A program made the translations under genes and the position numbers. Positions 1 to 7,566 of a stretch of DNA of 64,000 nt are shown here, in pieces; position 1 is the stretch's first letter, and every line of letters starts with the position of its first letter. The notes under the pieces are model-generated. The model worked only from the letters and a program-made list of their open reading frames with translations, ran no database searches and was not told where the DNA came from. The stretch comes from Blastochloris sulfoviridis (GTDB lineage: Bacteria; Pseudomonadota; Alphaproteobacteria; Rhizobiales; Xanthobacteraceae): contig NZ_VWPL01000009.1 in the NCBI RefSeq assembly GCF_008630065.1, positions 1 to 64,000 on the forward strand. Direction: 5' to 3'.

Positions 1-453
1 TATGCCATCGACGCTGGCGACAGCGTCCTCGCCCCCGGCTTCAAGGGCCTGCTCAAGCGCGCCTGCGCCATCGGCCGGCGACGACCCGACCTGACCGACG
101 GCACCCTGAAGACCTACGAGGCCGACCTCAATCGCCGTCTCGACCGCATCATGGCGCAGGTTCCCACCCATCCCGCCGGCCTCAAGCTGATGCGGATCAT
201 CAAGAAGGTCCGCCGCCACCTGTTCGTGTTCGTGCAGAACCGCGAGCTCTCGGCCACCAACAACGGCTCGGAGCGTGCGCTGCGGCCCTGCGCCGTCTAC
301 CGCAAGATCACCTGCGGCTTCCGCTCCGAATGGGGCGCCGCCCTCTACGCCAACATCCGCTCCGTCGTCGAAACCGCTCGCCGCCGCGCCGTCCGCGCCA
401 TCGACGCCATCCGCCTCACCCTCAAGGGCGAGCACATCCCCGTCCCGGCTTGA
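1..453 (+). pseudogene. IS66-family transposase, C-terminal part (cut by window edge)
   Basis: An open frame enters from the left edge and ends at a TGA at 451-453. It shows the C-terminal hallmarks of IS66 TnpC: a stretch around NNGSERALRP followed by KITCGFRSEWGAALYANIRS, the last catalytic-region block of this DDE transposase. Only about 150 residues are visible, so it cannot be told whether the full gene is intact outside the window. The element end lies about 28 bases after the stop, where GAGCAGTTAC ends at 481. This matches the GTAA...-type termini of IS66 elements. The element has landed in the ATPase gene on the other strand (next entry). Confidence 0.8.
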
Positions 454-481
454 CGACGCCCGCAGCGGGCTGAGCAGTTAC
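454..481 (+). mobile_element. Right terminus of the IS66-family element
   Basis: The sequence after the transposase stop ends in GCTGAGCAGTTAC. Read inwards this is GTAACTGCTCAGC, the usual form of IS66 terminal inverted repeats. The ATPase reading frame on the minus strand is coherent up to 482 and loses family-like sequence beyond it, so the junction is placed at 481/482. IS66 elements normally make 8-bp target duplications, but the other end is outside the window. Confidence 0.6.
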
Positions 482-704
482 GCGTGTCGGGCTTGCACTC
501 CTCCAGGCACCGATGCCTGGGAAAGTCCTTGATAGGATTCAGCGCGGCGAAGCCGTCCACCGGATTCAAACTCTGGAGGGCCCGGAGGAGGTTGGACTTG
601 CCGCTTTCGTTTCGTCCCAGGAGGGCTGTGATCCGCGAAACCTTAATGTCCCCGCTCGAGTTGATCGAGCGGAAGTTCGTGACCCGAAAGCTCTCAAGTA
701 TCAT
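482..704 (-). pseudogene. AAA ATPase (OLD/RecF-like), 5' fragment truncated by IS66
   Basis: The minus-strand frame starting at 704 reads MILESFRVTNFRSI, followed by a P-loop, LLGRNESGKSNLLRAL. This is the characteristic N-terminus of RecF/OLD-type ABC-like ATPases. Family-like sequence continues for about 74 residues to the LEECKPDT region. It then runs into the IS66 terminus at 481, where the frame becomes shadow sequence of the transposase. Only the Walker A half is left and the gene cannot make a complete ATPase. OLD-family proteins are often phage-defence or DNA-repair nucleases, but the nuclease part is not present, so no role is assigned. Confidence 0.7.
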
Positions 705-828
705 CGGGCGCCCCTCCAGATGGCCGATTAGGCAAGCTATAGTTGGAGGAACCTGTAGCCTAGAACGCCACGAGAGGGAAGAACAAAATAAGAACCTATG
801 TTGGTGCGGGGCGCCAACCTGCGAAAAA

Positions 829-903
<75 letters not shown>

Positions 904-1199
904 CCACGAACACGAAACGCCACGCTGCGCGAAAACGGCTAGCAGCCCTCCTGGCTTGGCGCAAGCGGCAGCGCGGCAATAGCGCCGCGTCAACCGACTG
1001 TTCACCATCCTGGCGGAAAGATGGTGCCTCGAATCCGGCCCCGGACGCGGGCGGTCCGAACCCGGCGCCGGTCGATGCGGATGCCGGGACAATTCGGCCC
1101 GCGGCAGTCCGAGTCCGGAAATGACAGTCCACGACACTCGATCGCCGGGTGTCGAACGGGCATCCGCAGAGGGTCGGGGTTCCCCGACCAGGAGGCATC

Positions 1200-1799
1200 A
1201 TGCGCGTCTCGCTCGCCGCCATCGTGGCGCTGCCGCTGGCCGTTCTGGCCGGCGGACCGGCCGTGGCCGACTGGACGCCGGTCCAGCTCGGACCGGGCGG
1301 GCCGATCATCGAACAGGATTGGGGCCTCTACCGCCCCGGCCACGGCAGCCCGCGCATCCTCGACGGGCCGATCCTGATGCCGGTCCCGCGGCCGATCGGC
1401 ATGCCCGAGCCGCTGCGCGTCCACTATGAAATGTTCTACGCCCGGCGCGGGTTCGTGCAGGGCGTGCCGCCGAACGACGGGATCGTGCGCAAGGACACGC
1501 CGCCGTCGACGCGCTCCGGCGCGGTCGAGCAGGGCTGGGTCGGGCAGGTGTGGTCCGAGCCGAGGTGGCAGCACTATTTCCCCGGCGGCGTCGAGCCCGG
1601 CGACCAGCCCGCCCCCAAGCCGGCCTCGGCGCCCAAGCCGGCCGAACCGTTCTTCCGCGTGTGGACCACGCCGACCATGCCCGACGTACAGCCGACGCCG
1701 CCCTATCAGGGGCCGGACGTCATCTATGCGCCGCAGGCGGGCCCGCCCGGCCCGCCGGGGCCGCCGGGGCCGCGCCCGCCCGGCCCGCGGCCGCGCTGA
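1200..1799 (+). CDS. Secreted proline-rich hypothetical protein
   Basis: This is a 199-residue protein. The ATG at 1200 is preceded by AGGAGG at a good distance, which decides the start. Residues 1-24 form a Sec signal peptide (MRVSLAAIVALPLAVLAGG...AVA) with likely cleavage before DW. The mature part has a YEMFYARRGF segment and a tryptophan-containing middle. It ends in a Pro/Gly-rich tail with collagen-like GPPGPP triplets (roughly residues 180-199). I recognise no catalytic domain. The protein is probably periplasmic or envelope-associated. The gene stands alone between the tRNA-Thr and a transposase relic. Codon use matches the rest of the window. Confidence 0.6.
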   Translation: MRVSLAAIVALPLAVLAGGPAVADWTPVQLGPGGPIIEQDWGLYRPGHGSPRILDGPILMPVPRPIGMPEPLRVHYEMFYARRGFVQGVPPNDGIVRKDTPPSTRSGAVEQGWVGQVWSEPRWQHYFPGGVEPGDQPAPKPASAPKPAEPFFRVWTTPTMPDVQPTPPYQGPDVIYAPQAGPPGPPGPPGPRPPGPRPR

Positions 1800-1855
1800 G
1801 ACGTTTGAACCGAACGCGTCCGGAGCAAGCCCACTCCAACGGCTCCCGGCGGCGA

Positions 1856-2095
1856 AATGCTTCCATCGCCGAAGCCTTCGCGGGCGAGCTGCTCGGCCTC
1901 GAGGAACTCGAGACGGGCGACCATGTCGTGCGCTTCTGCGCGCACGACGTCGGCCTGATCGATCGCCGCGGTTTGTTCCGCCGCTTCGCTCCGCCCCGGA
2001 CGGGGCTCCGCGAAGCGGCGGAACAAACCGCAAACCCCAACCCAGACCTGTCGACCATCATCCCGGTCCAAAGTGTCGACCATCTTCCCGGTTGA
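1856..2095 (+). pseudogene. Decayed transposase C-terminal fragment (IS481-like)
   Basis: A short open stretch reads IAEAFAGELLGLEEL...HVVRFCAHDVGLIDRRG and ends at a TGA at 2093-2095. It resembles the C-terminal tail of IS481-type integrase-core transposases, in which a final small domain ends in a V.F...LG.ID pattern. No catalytic core lies upstream, and the frame there is the shadow of the Pro-rich gene. A near-duplicate string, tgtcgaccatc.tcccggt, occurs twice at about 2050-2090 and may be what remains of the terminal repeat. The identification rests on a weak pattern only. Confidence 0.35.
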
Positions 2096-2103
2096 ACAGA
2101 AGT

Positions 2104-2227
2104 CCCCCCACCCCCGACCCCTCCCCACCGCTCGCGAAGCTCGCGGGGGGAGGGGAGAAGCGGGATGCCTCTTCTCCCCTCCCACCATGAACGCAGTGAA
2201 TGGCGGGGAGGGGTCGGGGGTGGGGGG
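2104..2227. repeat. Long palindromic GC-rich repeat element
   Basis: Left arm ccccccacccccgacccctc and right arm ggggtcgggggtgggggg are inverted copies about 120 bases apart. Two smaller inverted segments (ctcgcgaagctcgcg, and gaggggagaagc against cttctcccctcc) lie between them. The whole can fold into one long branched hairpin. It fills most of the gene-free gap 1800-2276 and resembles the intergenic palindromes common in Hyphomicrobiales. No gene is seen in it. Confidence 0.6.
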
Positions 2228-2276
2228 CAGAACGCCCCGGCGGCCTGGAGTGGGCCTCTGCGGGCCGGAAACCGTC

Positions 2277-3326
2277 TCAGCGCTTGATGGCGCGGCTGGC
2301 GACATAGAGCGCCAGCGCCGCGGCGTTGGAGACGTTGAGGCTGTCGATGCGGCCGGGCAGGTCGATGCGGGCCAGCCGGTCGCAGGTCTCGCGGGTCTTC
2401 TGACGCAGGCCCTTGCCCTCGGCGCCGAGCACCAGCGCCACCGGCGCGGTCAGTTCGATGTCGCCGAGCTCGACATCGCCGTTGGAATCGAGCCCGACCA
2501 GGGTGAAGCCGCGGTCGCGCAGGCCCTCCAGCGCGCGGGCGAGGTTCTGCACGGTGACCAGCGGCGTGTGCTCCAGCCCGCCCGAGGCGGCCTTGGCCAG
2601 CACGCCGGTGGCCTCGGGCGAATGGCGGTTGGTGGTGACGATGGCGCGCACCGCGAACGCCGCCGCCGAGCGCACGATGGCCCCGACATTGTGCGGATCG
2701 GTGACCTGATCGAGCACCAGCACGATGCCGTCGGTGGGCACGGCGTCGAGCTCGGGCGACTCCAGCGGATCGCACTCGGCATAGAGCCCCTGGTGGACGG
2801 CGTCGGCGCTGACCAGCCGGTCGATCTCGGCCGGCCGCACGATCTCCGGCGACGGATCGAGCAGGCCCGCCTCGGCGAGGCGCTTGGCGGCGTTCTCGGT
2901 GGCCAGCAGCCGGCGGATGCGGCGCGCCGGATTGCGCAGCGCCTCGGACACCGGGTGCCAGCCATAGAGGATGACGGTGTTCTCGGCGTGGCGCGGCCGC
3001 TCGCGGCCACTGCGCGGCGCCGGCCGGCCGGGGCGGCGCGGCGCGCCCTTGCCCGCGAACGCCCGGCTGCCCGGCTTGAAGCCTTTGGCGGCCGTGCTGC
3101 CTTTGGACGCCATGCTGCCTTGGCCCATCCTGCCCGCGCCGGCCTTGGCGGAGGAGGGGGGACGCTTCGGGGCGGCCCAGCTGCCGATGGCGGCCGGGTC
3201 GTCATCGTCCGGCGGATCGTCGTCCGGGAGGTCGTCGTCGGGCAGATCGTTGCCCGGCAGGTCGTCGCCGGGCAGATCGTTGCCCGGCAGGTCGTCGCCG
3301 GGCGCGGTGTGGGATGTGTGGGGCAT
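2277..3326 (-). CDS. rlmB: 23S rRNA 2'-O-ribose methyltransferase RlmB (TrmH/SpoU family)
   Basis: 349 residues. The C-terminal half is a SPOUT methyltransferase with all three trefoil-knot motifs: LDQVTDPHNVGAIVRSAAAF, LVLGAEGKGLR and SLNVSNAAALALY. Before it (about residues 117-190) is the L30e-like substrate-binding domain, beginning ILYGWHPVSEALR. The family methylates a conserved G in the 23S rRNA peptidyl-transferase loop using AdoMet. The first ~110 residues are an unusual low-complexity extension: an acidic DDLPG/DDLPD repeat, then a basic Lys/Arg/Gly-rich linker. An internal start is possible, but the frame is continuous with strong GC3 bias. The stop codon abuts a half-copy of the tacggtttccgg repeat. 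Confidence 0.9.
   Translation of the reverse strand: MPHTSHTAPGDDLPGNDLPGDDLPGNDLPDDDLPDDDPPDDDDPAAIGSWAAPKRPPSSAKAGAGRMGQGSMASKGSTAAKGFKPGSRAFAGKGAPRRPGRPAPRSGRERPRHAENTVILYGWHPVSEALRNPARRIRRLLATENAAKRLAEAGLLDPSPEIVRPAEIDRLVSADAVHQGLYAECDPLESPELDAVPTDGIVLVLDQVTDPHNVGAIVRSAAAFAVRAIVTTNRHSPEATGVLAKAASGGLEHTPLVTVQNLARALEGLRDRGFTLVGLDSNGDVELGDIELTAPVALVLGAEGKGLRQKTRETCDRLARIDLPGRIDSLNVSNAAALALYVASRAIKR
3238..3301 (-). repeat. 30-bp tandem repeat coding the acidic N-terminus of RlmB
   Basis: The segment ggcagatcgttgcccggcag followed by gtcgtcgccg is repeated with a 30-base period about twice, with degenerate extensions. It encodes PGDDLPGNDL decapeptide repeats on the minus strand. The period is a multiple of three, so copy-number change keeps the frame. 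Confidence 0.75.
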
Positions 3327-3440
3327 GACGCCCTCTTCTCACGGCGCCCGCGCGCCGGCAAGACGAACGCCCGCAACGCAGGGGAGGGGCGCCCGCCGCG
3401 CACGGCCGCGGACAGGGTTGCTCCCGAGCCTTCCCCGCAA

Positions 3441-3539
3441 ACGTTTTCCGCAAATGTGGGACCCGGTTTTGCGGTGGGGAATGCGGCAATTCACAAGCTT
3501 GGCGCGTCCGAGCGGCGCGATCGCTTGGTCGGATGCTCT
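3441..3539. repeat. Dispersed repeat, family D (gcaaaagtgggaccggttttgcg type), degenerate copy
   Basis: The core cgcaaatgtgggacccggtt followed by ttgcggtgggg matches the better copies at 17940-18060, 32360-32466 and 57684-57787. After it comes the same gcgtccg/cgatcg inverted segment. This copy is diverged. It accounts for most of the gene-free stretch between rlmB and the tRNA-Tyr. Confidence 0.55.
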
Positions 3540-3631
3540 GGCGTGTTGACAGGGGCCGGCCCGACCACCATAAGACCGCCCACCGAGCCGGTGCCGGCGG
3601 TCGCGCGACGACTGTGCGGAACGAGCGGTGC

Positions 3632-3716
3632 GGGGGAGTGTCCCGAGCGGCAAAGGGGGCGGACTGTAAATCCGCTGGCTATGCCTTCGTAGGTTCGAGT
3701 CCTACCTCCCCCACCA
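3632..3716 (+). tRNA. tRNA-Tyr (GTA anticodon)
   Basis: Acceptor arm GGGGGAG (3632-3638) pairs with CTCCCCC (3706-3712), followed by A and an encoded CCA. The anticodon stem-loop CGGACTGTAAATCCG gives GTA. A long variable arm (about CTGGCTATGCCTTCG) marks it as a class II tRNA, as expected for tRNA-Tyr in bacteria. The T loop GGTTCGAGTCC is intact. Confidence 0.95.
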
Positions 3717-3990
3717 CTTCTTCAAACATCAGCAAAATCAAAGACTTAAACCGGGTCGAAGGTCGGCGAACCACACTGGTTGGCCACGCGTGGCCGCACC
3801 ACGCGGACAGGGGTCGCCGGCGTTTGCCGCCGGCAGCGGCCGCCGCGCCGTCTTCGACCTCGCGCCAATGCCTTTGCAGGTCCCTTGCGGGCGGCGCGGA
3901 CGATCGCCGCCGCTTGCCGGGATCCTTGACGCCTCCGGGGAAATTTGAAATCTAGGTCCGACCGGCCGCGCGCGGCCGACAAAGGGCGGC

Positions 3991-4064
3991 GCGGGTGTAG
4001 CTCAATGGTAGAGCAACAGCCTTCCAAGCTGATGACGAGGGTTCGATTCCCTTCACCCGCTCCA
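3991..4064 (+). tRNA. tRNA-Gly (TCC anticodon)
   Basis: A complete cloverleaf with acceptor GCGGGTG/CACCCGC, D arm TAGCTCAATGGTAGAGC, anticodon arm CAGCCTTCCAAGCTG (TCC, reading GGA) and T arm GGGTTCGATTCCC. CCA is encoded at 4062-4064. It lies 274 bases after the tRNA-Tyr and is followed immediately by a tandem repeat. Confidence 0.95.
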
Positions 4065-4066
4065 GA

Positions 4067-4198
4067 CCTTCCAGGCGCCACAGGCGCCGGGCTTTCGGGT
4101 CTTCCAGGCGCCTGAGGCGTCAGGCTTTCGGGTCTTCCAGGCGCCTGAGGCGTCAGGCTTTCGGCTCTTCCAGCCGCCACAGGCGCCGGGCTTCGAGA
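4067..4198 (+). repeat. Four-copy 33-bp tandem repeat directly after tRNA-Gly
   Basis: Four head-to-tail copies of a 33-base unit begin at 4067, 4100, 4133 and 4166. Copies 2 and 3 are nearly identical. Copies 1 and 4 share the variant ggcgccacaggcgccggg in place of ggcgcctgaggcgtcagg. Each unit holds a short inverted repeat (aggcgcc/ggcgcc or cctgaggcgtcagg). The array starts two bases after the CCA of the tRNA. No coding role is evident. Confidence 0.85.
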
Positions 4199-4703
4199 CG
4201 GATGCGTCGACGGAGCTGGCGGCTGATGCCAACGGCCGCGAACGCGGACCGTTGGTTCCGGTCGCAGATTTTCGCGAAATATCTGATTTCGGATGAGAAA
4301 ATCTGCGAGGGTCAACGGCCCCACGCGTCAGCGTTTGGGGTCGTTGGTATGAGTTCACCACCGGAAACCCGACCCGCCGGCGATGAAAGCGCCTCGCGGC
4401 CGGGAGCCGGTGGGGTCGGGCGGGGTTGGCCCGGACACTTTCAATTTAGGCGGTTTCCGGCCGATCAAGCCTGTTCCGACCGTTCGAGCTTTTCCGACCG
4501 TTCGAGTCTGTGCGCACTCCGCCGATTGCCGACTGCCCCGCGCCGACATGCGGAGTCCCGGCCGGAGTCCCAGCGAGGCCGCTTCCAGTCTCCCGGCGGG
4601 ATCGACCCGAAACCGAAAGGGCATTTGGTGCTTGAGACATTGACGGCAGCCTGCCGACGGCGGAGGCGGGCGGCGCTGTGAGCAGGTCTTCCGGGAAGGG
4701 CGC
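4199..4703. other. Gene-free interval with an AT-rich inverted repeat
   Basis: No supportable gene is present. Positions 4263-4273 (cgcagattttc) and 4297-4307 (gaaaatctgcg) form a perfect 11-base inverted repeat around a 23-base loop, in locally AT-richer sequence. Further on, ttccgaccgttcgag occurs at about 4477 and again about 17 bases later. A fragment like family A (ggcggtttccggccgatcaa) lies at 4449-4468. Confidence 0.5.
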
Positions 4704-6422
4704 ATGACGGATGTGAACGGCCGCGCGGACGGCTCGGCATGGGTTCGGCTTGTTCCGGCGGCTCGCTGGCTGGCGGACTACCGAATCGGCTGGCTGCGCG
4801 GCGACGCCATCGCCGGTGTGACGCTCGCGGCCTATGCGATCCCGGTTTCTCTGGCCTATGCGGGGCTGGCAGGCCTGCCGCCGCAGGTCGGAGTTTACGG
4901 TTACCTGCTTGGCGGTATCGGTTACGCGCTGCTCGGCTCGTCGCGGCAATTGGCGATCGGGCCAACCTCGGCGATATCGCTGATGATCGCCGGCACGGTG
5001 GGCGCAATGGCCGATGGCGATGCCGCGCGCTACGCCCAGATCGCCAGCCTGGCGGCCTTCACCGTTGCCGCGCTCTGCGTCGTGGCGTGGGCGCTGCGGC
5101 TGAGCGCGCTCGTCAAGCTGATCAGCGACAGCATCCTCGTCGGCTTCAAGGCCGGCGCGGCGCTCACCATCGCCATGACCCAGCTTCCGAGCCTGTTCGG
5201 CGTTGCCGGCGGCGGCCATCATGTCCTCGAGCGTGTTGCGGCGTTCGCCGGGCAGATCGGGGACGTCCAGCCTCTGGTGATGGTCACGGGCCTCGGCGCC
5301 ATTGCGCTGCTCGTGCTCGGCGAGCGCCTGTTGCCGGGGCGGCCGGTGGCGCTGGCGGTGGTGGCGCTGTCGATCGTCGTGTCCTCGGCGTTCGGCCTCG
5401 GCGCGCTCGGCGTTCCCACGACCGGGGCGATTCCGCCGGGGCTGCCGACGCTGGCGGGGCCGGCGCTGCGGCTTGGCGATGTCGAAGGCATCGTGCCGCT
5501 CGCGGCGGGCTGCCTGCTGCTCGCCTATATCGAAGGGGTCTCCGCGGCCCGCACATTTGCCGCCAAGCACGGCTACGCGCTCGATCCGCGGCAGGAGCTG
5601 CTCGGCATCGGGGCCGCCAACCTGGCGACGGCGGTGGGGCAGGGCTTCCCGGTGGCGGGCGGCCTGTCGCAGTCGGCGGTCAACGACAAGGCCGGCGCGC
5701 GCACGCCGCTGGCGCTCGTCATCGCCTCGGCGACTCTCGCCGCGTGCCTGCTGTTTCTCACCGGCCTGCTCGAAAACCTGCCGAAAGCCGTGTTGGCCGC
5801 CGTGGTGCTGACCGCCATCTATGGCCTGCTCGACGTCCCGGCGCTGGCGCGGATGTGGCGGGTGAGCCGGGCGGATTTCTATGCCGCGGCCGTCGCACTC
5901 GTTGGCGTGCTGCTGCTGGGCATTCTGCAGGGCATTCTGCTCGCCGCTTTGGCGTCCCTGCTGATTCTGCTGGTCGACACTTCGCGTCCGCACGTGGCGT
6001 TTCTTGGCCGCATCCCCGGCACCAGCCACTATTCCGACGTTGCCCGCCACCCCGAGAACGAGGCGCTGCCCGGCGTCCTTGCCTTCCGTCCGGAAGCATC
6101 GCTGATCTATGTGAATACCGAGGCGGTGCTCGAGGCCGTTCTGGCCCGTCTCGATGCGTCCGGCCCCCTCGCCGTGCGGCTGGTGGTCTGCGATCTCTCG
6201 GCGTCGCCCTATCTCGATCTCGCCGGCTCGCGGGCGCTGCACGCGCTGCATGACGAACTGGCCGCGCGGGGCATCGCTCTGCGCATCGTCGGCGCGCACG
6301 GGCGGGTTCGCGACCTGCTGCGGGCCGACGGCCTGGACCGGAAAGTCGACGGCCTCGACCGGGAAGTCACCCTGGAAGGCCTGCTTGGCGACGGGATGGC
6401 GAATGATGCGGTTTCCGGCTGA
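4704..6422 (+). CDS. SulP-family anion transporter with C-terminal STAS domain
   Basis: 572 residues, an ordinary SulP length. The membrane domain spans about residues 25-425 with 10-14 hydrophobic segments and begins with the family signature (AGVTLAAYAIPVSLAYAGLAG). Conserved blocks include QLAIGPTSAISLMIAG and GGLSQSAVNDKAGARTP. A cytoplasmic STAS domain follows (about residues 450-555), containing LVVCDLSASPYLDLAGSRAL. SulP proteins carry sulfate, bicarbonate or dicarboxylates, and the substrate cannot be fixed here because no sulfate-assimilation or carbonic anhydrase gene is adjacent. The gene stands alone. Its last residues and TGA come from the start of a family A repeat (6405-6543), so the original C-terminus was probably replaced or trimmed by the repeat. 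Confidence 0.88.
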   Translation: MTDVNGRADGSAWVRLVPAARWLADYRIGWLRGDAIAGVTLAAYAIPVSLAYAGLAGLPPQVGVYGYLLGGIGYALLGSSRQLAIGPTSAISLMIAGTVGAMADGDAARYAQIASLAAFTVAALCVVAWALRLSALVKLISDSILVGFKAGAALTIAMTQLPSLFGVAGGGHHVLERVAAFAGQIGDVQPLVMVTGLGAIALLVLGERLLPGRPVALAVVALSIVVSSAFGLGALGVPTTGAIPPGLPTLAGPALRLGDVEGIVPLAAGCLLLAYIEGVSAARTFAAKHGYALDPRQELLGIGAANLATAVGQGFPVAGGLSQSAVNDKAGARTPLALVIASATLAACLLFLTGLLENLPKAVLAAVVLTAIYGLLDVPALARMWRVSRADFYAAAVALVGVLLLGILQGILLAALASLLILLVDTSRPHVAFLGRIPGTSHYSDVARHPENEALPGVLAFRPEASLIYVNTEAVLEAVLARLDASGPLAVRLVVCDLSASPYLDLAGSRALHALHDELAARGIALRIVGAHGRVRDLLRADGLDRKVDGLDREVTLEGLLGDGMANDAVSG

Positions 6423-6543
6423 TCAAGCCTTCGAGCCGTCGTCCGACCGCCGAAAATCCCGTTATCGAGAGGTTCTTGCAGAACTGGGGTTTTCGGCGAG
6501 ACCGCTTCCGGCATCCCGAAGGGATCAGCCGGAAACCGTCTGA
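6405..6543. repeat. Dispersed repeat, family A (overlaps the SulP stop codon)
   Basis: A near-palindromic element starts tgatgcggtttccggctgat and ends with gggatcagccggaaaccgt. An inner hairpin has ccgaaaatcccgtt against ctggggttttcgg. It shares both outer arms and the inner hairpin with the copies at 22054, 23963, 30628 and 51118. It runs through the last codons and stop of the SulP gene. Confidence 0.85.
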
Positions 6544-6600
6544 CGAATATTGATGGCCCGATGGCTGGACAGCAGGTCCGCCCGTCTCGCGCCCGCCCGC

Positions 6601-7014
6601 TCAGCTCGGCGGCGGCGGCGGCGGGTCGGCCAGTTCCTCGATCAGATCGACGACGCGGCGGCGGACATTGGGGCTCTTGATCCGGGTGAAGGCGCGGGTG
6701 AGCGCAAGGCCCTCGGACGAGGCCAGGAACTCGGCGACGTAGGCGGGGGAGGGGCTGTCCGAGAAGCCGCCCGGCTCGCCGATTTCGGGAGCGCCCTCGA
6801 AGAAAAAGGACACCGACACGCCGAGCGTCTTGGCGATCTGCTGCAGACGGCTGGCACCGATGCGGTTGGTGCCCTTTTCGTACTTCTGGACCTGCTGGAA
6901 GGTTATACCGAGCGCGTCCCCGAGTTTCTCCTGACTCATGCCGATCATCATCCGCCGCATGCGGACGCGGGCCCCCACATGCTTGTCGATCGGGTTCGGG
7001 GACTTCGCGGACAT
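6601..7014 (-). CDS. XRE-family (Cro/C1-type HTH) transcriptional regulator, PraR/PhrR-like
   Basis: 137 residues. A Cro/C1 helix-turn-helix occupies about residues 13-65: VGARVRMRRMMIGMSQEKLG, then ITFQQVQKYEKGTNRIGASR. It is followed by a tail with FFFEGAPE and a C-terminal helix ending in poly-proline. This architecture matches the small alphaproteobacterial regulators PraR (Rhizobium) and PhrR (Sinorhizobium/Bradyrhizobium), which affect attachment, acid or stationary responses. That role is inferred from family only. The start is set at the ATG at 7014 because GGAG lies 8 bases upstream. A GTG three codons earlier would sit directly on that Shine-Dalgarno. The upstream region is AT-rich with a palindrome. 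Confidence 0.85.
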   Translation of the reverse strand: MSAKSPNPIDKHVGARVRMRRMMIGMSQEKLGDALGITFQQVQKYEKGTNRIGASRLQQIAKTLGVSVSFFFEGAPEIGEPGGFSDSPSPAYVAEFLASSEGLALTRAFTRIKSPNVRRRVVDLIEELADPPPPPPS

Positions 7015-7041
7015 CAGGTGCACTCCAGGAAAGTGGCAAGA

Positions 7042-7062
7042 TTCGTTAATTCATTCAACGAA
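7042..7062. promoter_or_regulatory. Candidate operator upstream of the XRE regulator
   Basis: TTCGTT at 7042-7047 and AACGAA at 7057-7062 are exact inverted arms around 9 bases. They lie 28 bases before the start codon of the XRE gene, in AT-rich DNA. XRE regulators commonly bind such dyads and autoregulate. The assignment is inference. Confidence 0.4.
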
Positions 7063-7566
7063 CATATGTTTTTGATCGAGACAATCCATATACCAATTGA
7101 TGGGTTATTCGAAAGGAGGCCTGCGAGTCAACTCATGTGGAAAACTCCGCAGGGTAAAGCCTCACAAAGCACTACTAACATCTAAGCGAGGTCTACCTGG
7201 AATTGAAAATCAATTCTCCGAACGATTCGCAATATGGGGGCGAGCAACTGTTCGTGAGTGTATCCACCATTTCTAATTGTATTTATCTACAGTAACAACT
7301 TCTGGATATCGACCGGCCCGGCCGGACGCCAAGCCCCGGCCAAGCGTGCAAGGCGAATTCATTCGCAACTTACTTGAACCTGCTTATGCCTTGTCATCCG
7401 TCACGCCTCGCTTCGGCCGGGATGCGTCGAAGAGTTAAGTTACGGATATCGGCGCGCATCGTCGTCACGAAATTCTTGCAAATCACCTTCAGTCCTCCTT
7501 TGATTTATCGTGAGGGTTGAATACATGGGTCGATTGACCTCCGGTGCTCGTTGAGTGAATGGATTC
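7063..7566. promoter_or_regulatory. AT-rich divergent intergenic region between the XRE and GntR genes
   Basis: About 500 bases are much richer in A+T than the rest of the window, with runs such as aattgaaaatcaattct (7202-7218, itself an inverted repeat) and tttctaattgtatttatct. The two regulators are divergently transcribed away from it, so both promoters should lie here. An AAGGAGG near 7112-7118 is 15 bases before an ATG that opens only a 16-codon frame. I found no supportable gene or recognisable RNA. Confidence 0.45.

Noticed and set aside
4067-4198. The 33-bp tandem array considered as a CRISPR
   Set aside because: Units are directly contiguous with no spacers, are only four in number, and no cas gene is in the window.
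4446-6299. A 617-codon minus-strand frame opposite the SulP gene
   Set aside because: It is rich in Arg, Gln, His and Glu, with no recognisable domain and no ribosome site. It mirrors the codon bias of the SulP gene.
7134-7184. A 16-codon frame after an AAGGAGG-like sequence
   Set aside because: The spacing from the purine run to the ATG is about 15 bases, too long, and the peptide has no feature supporting it.
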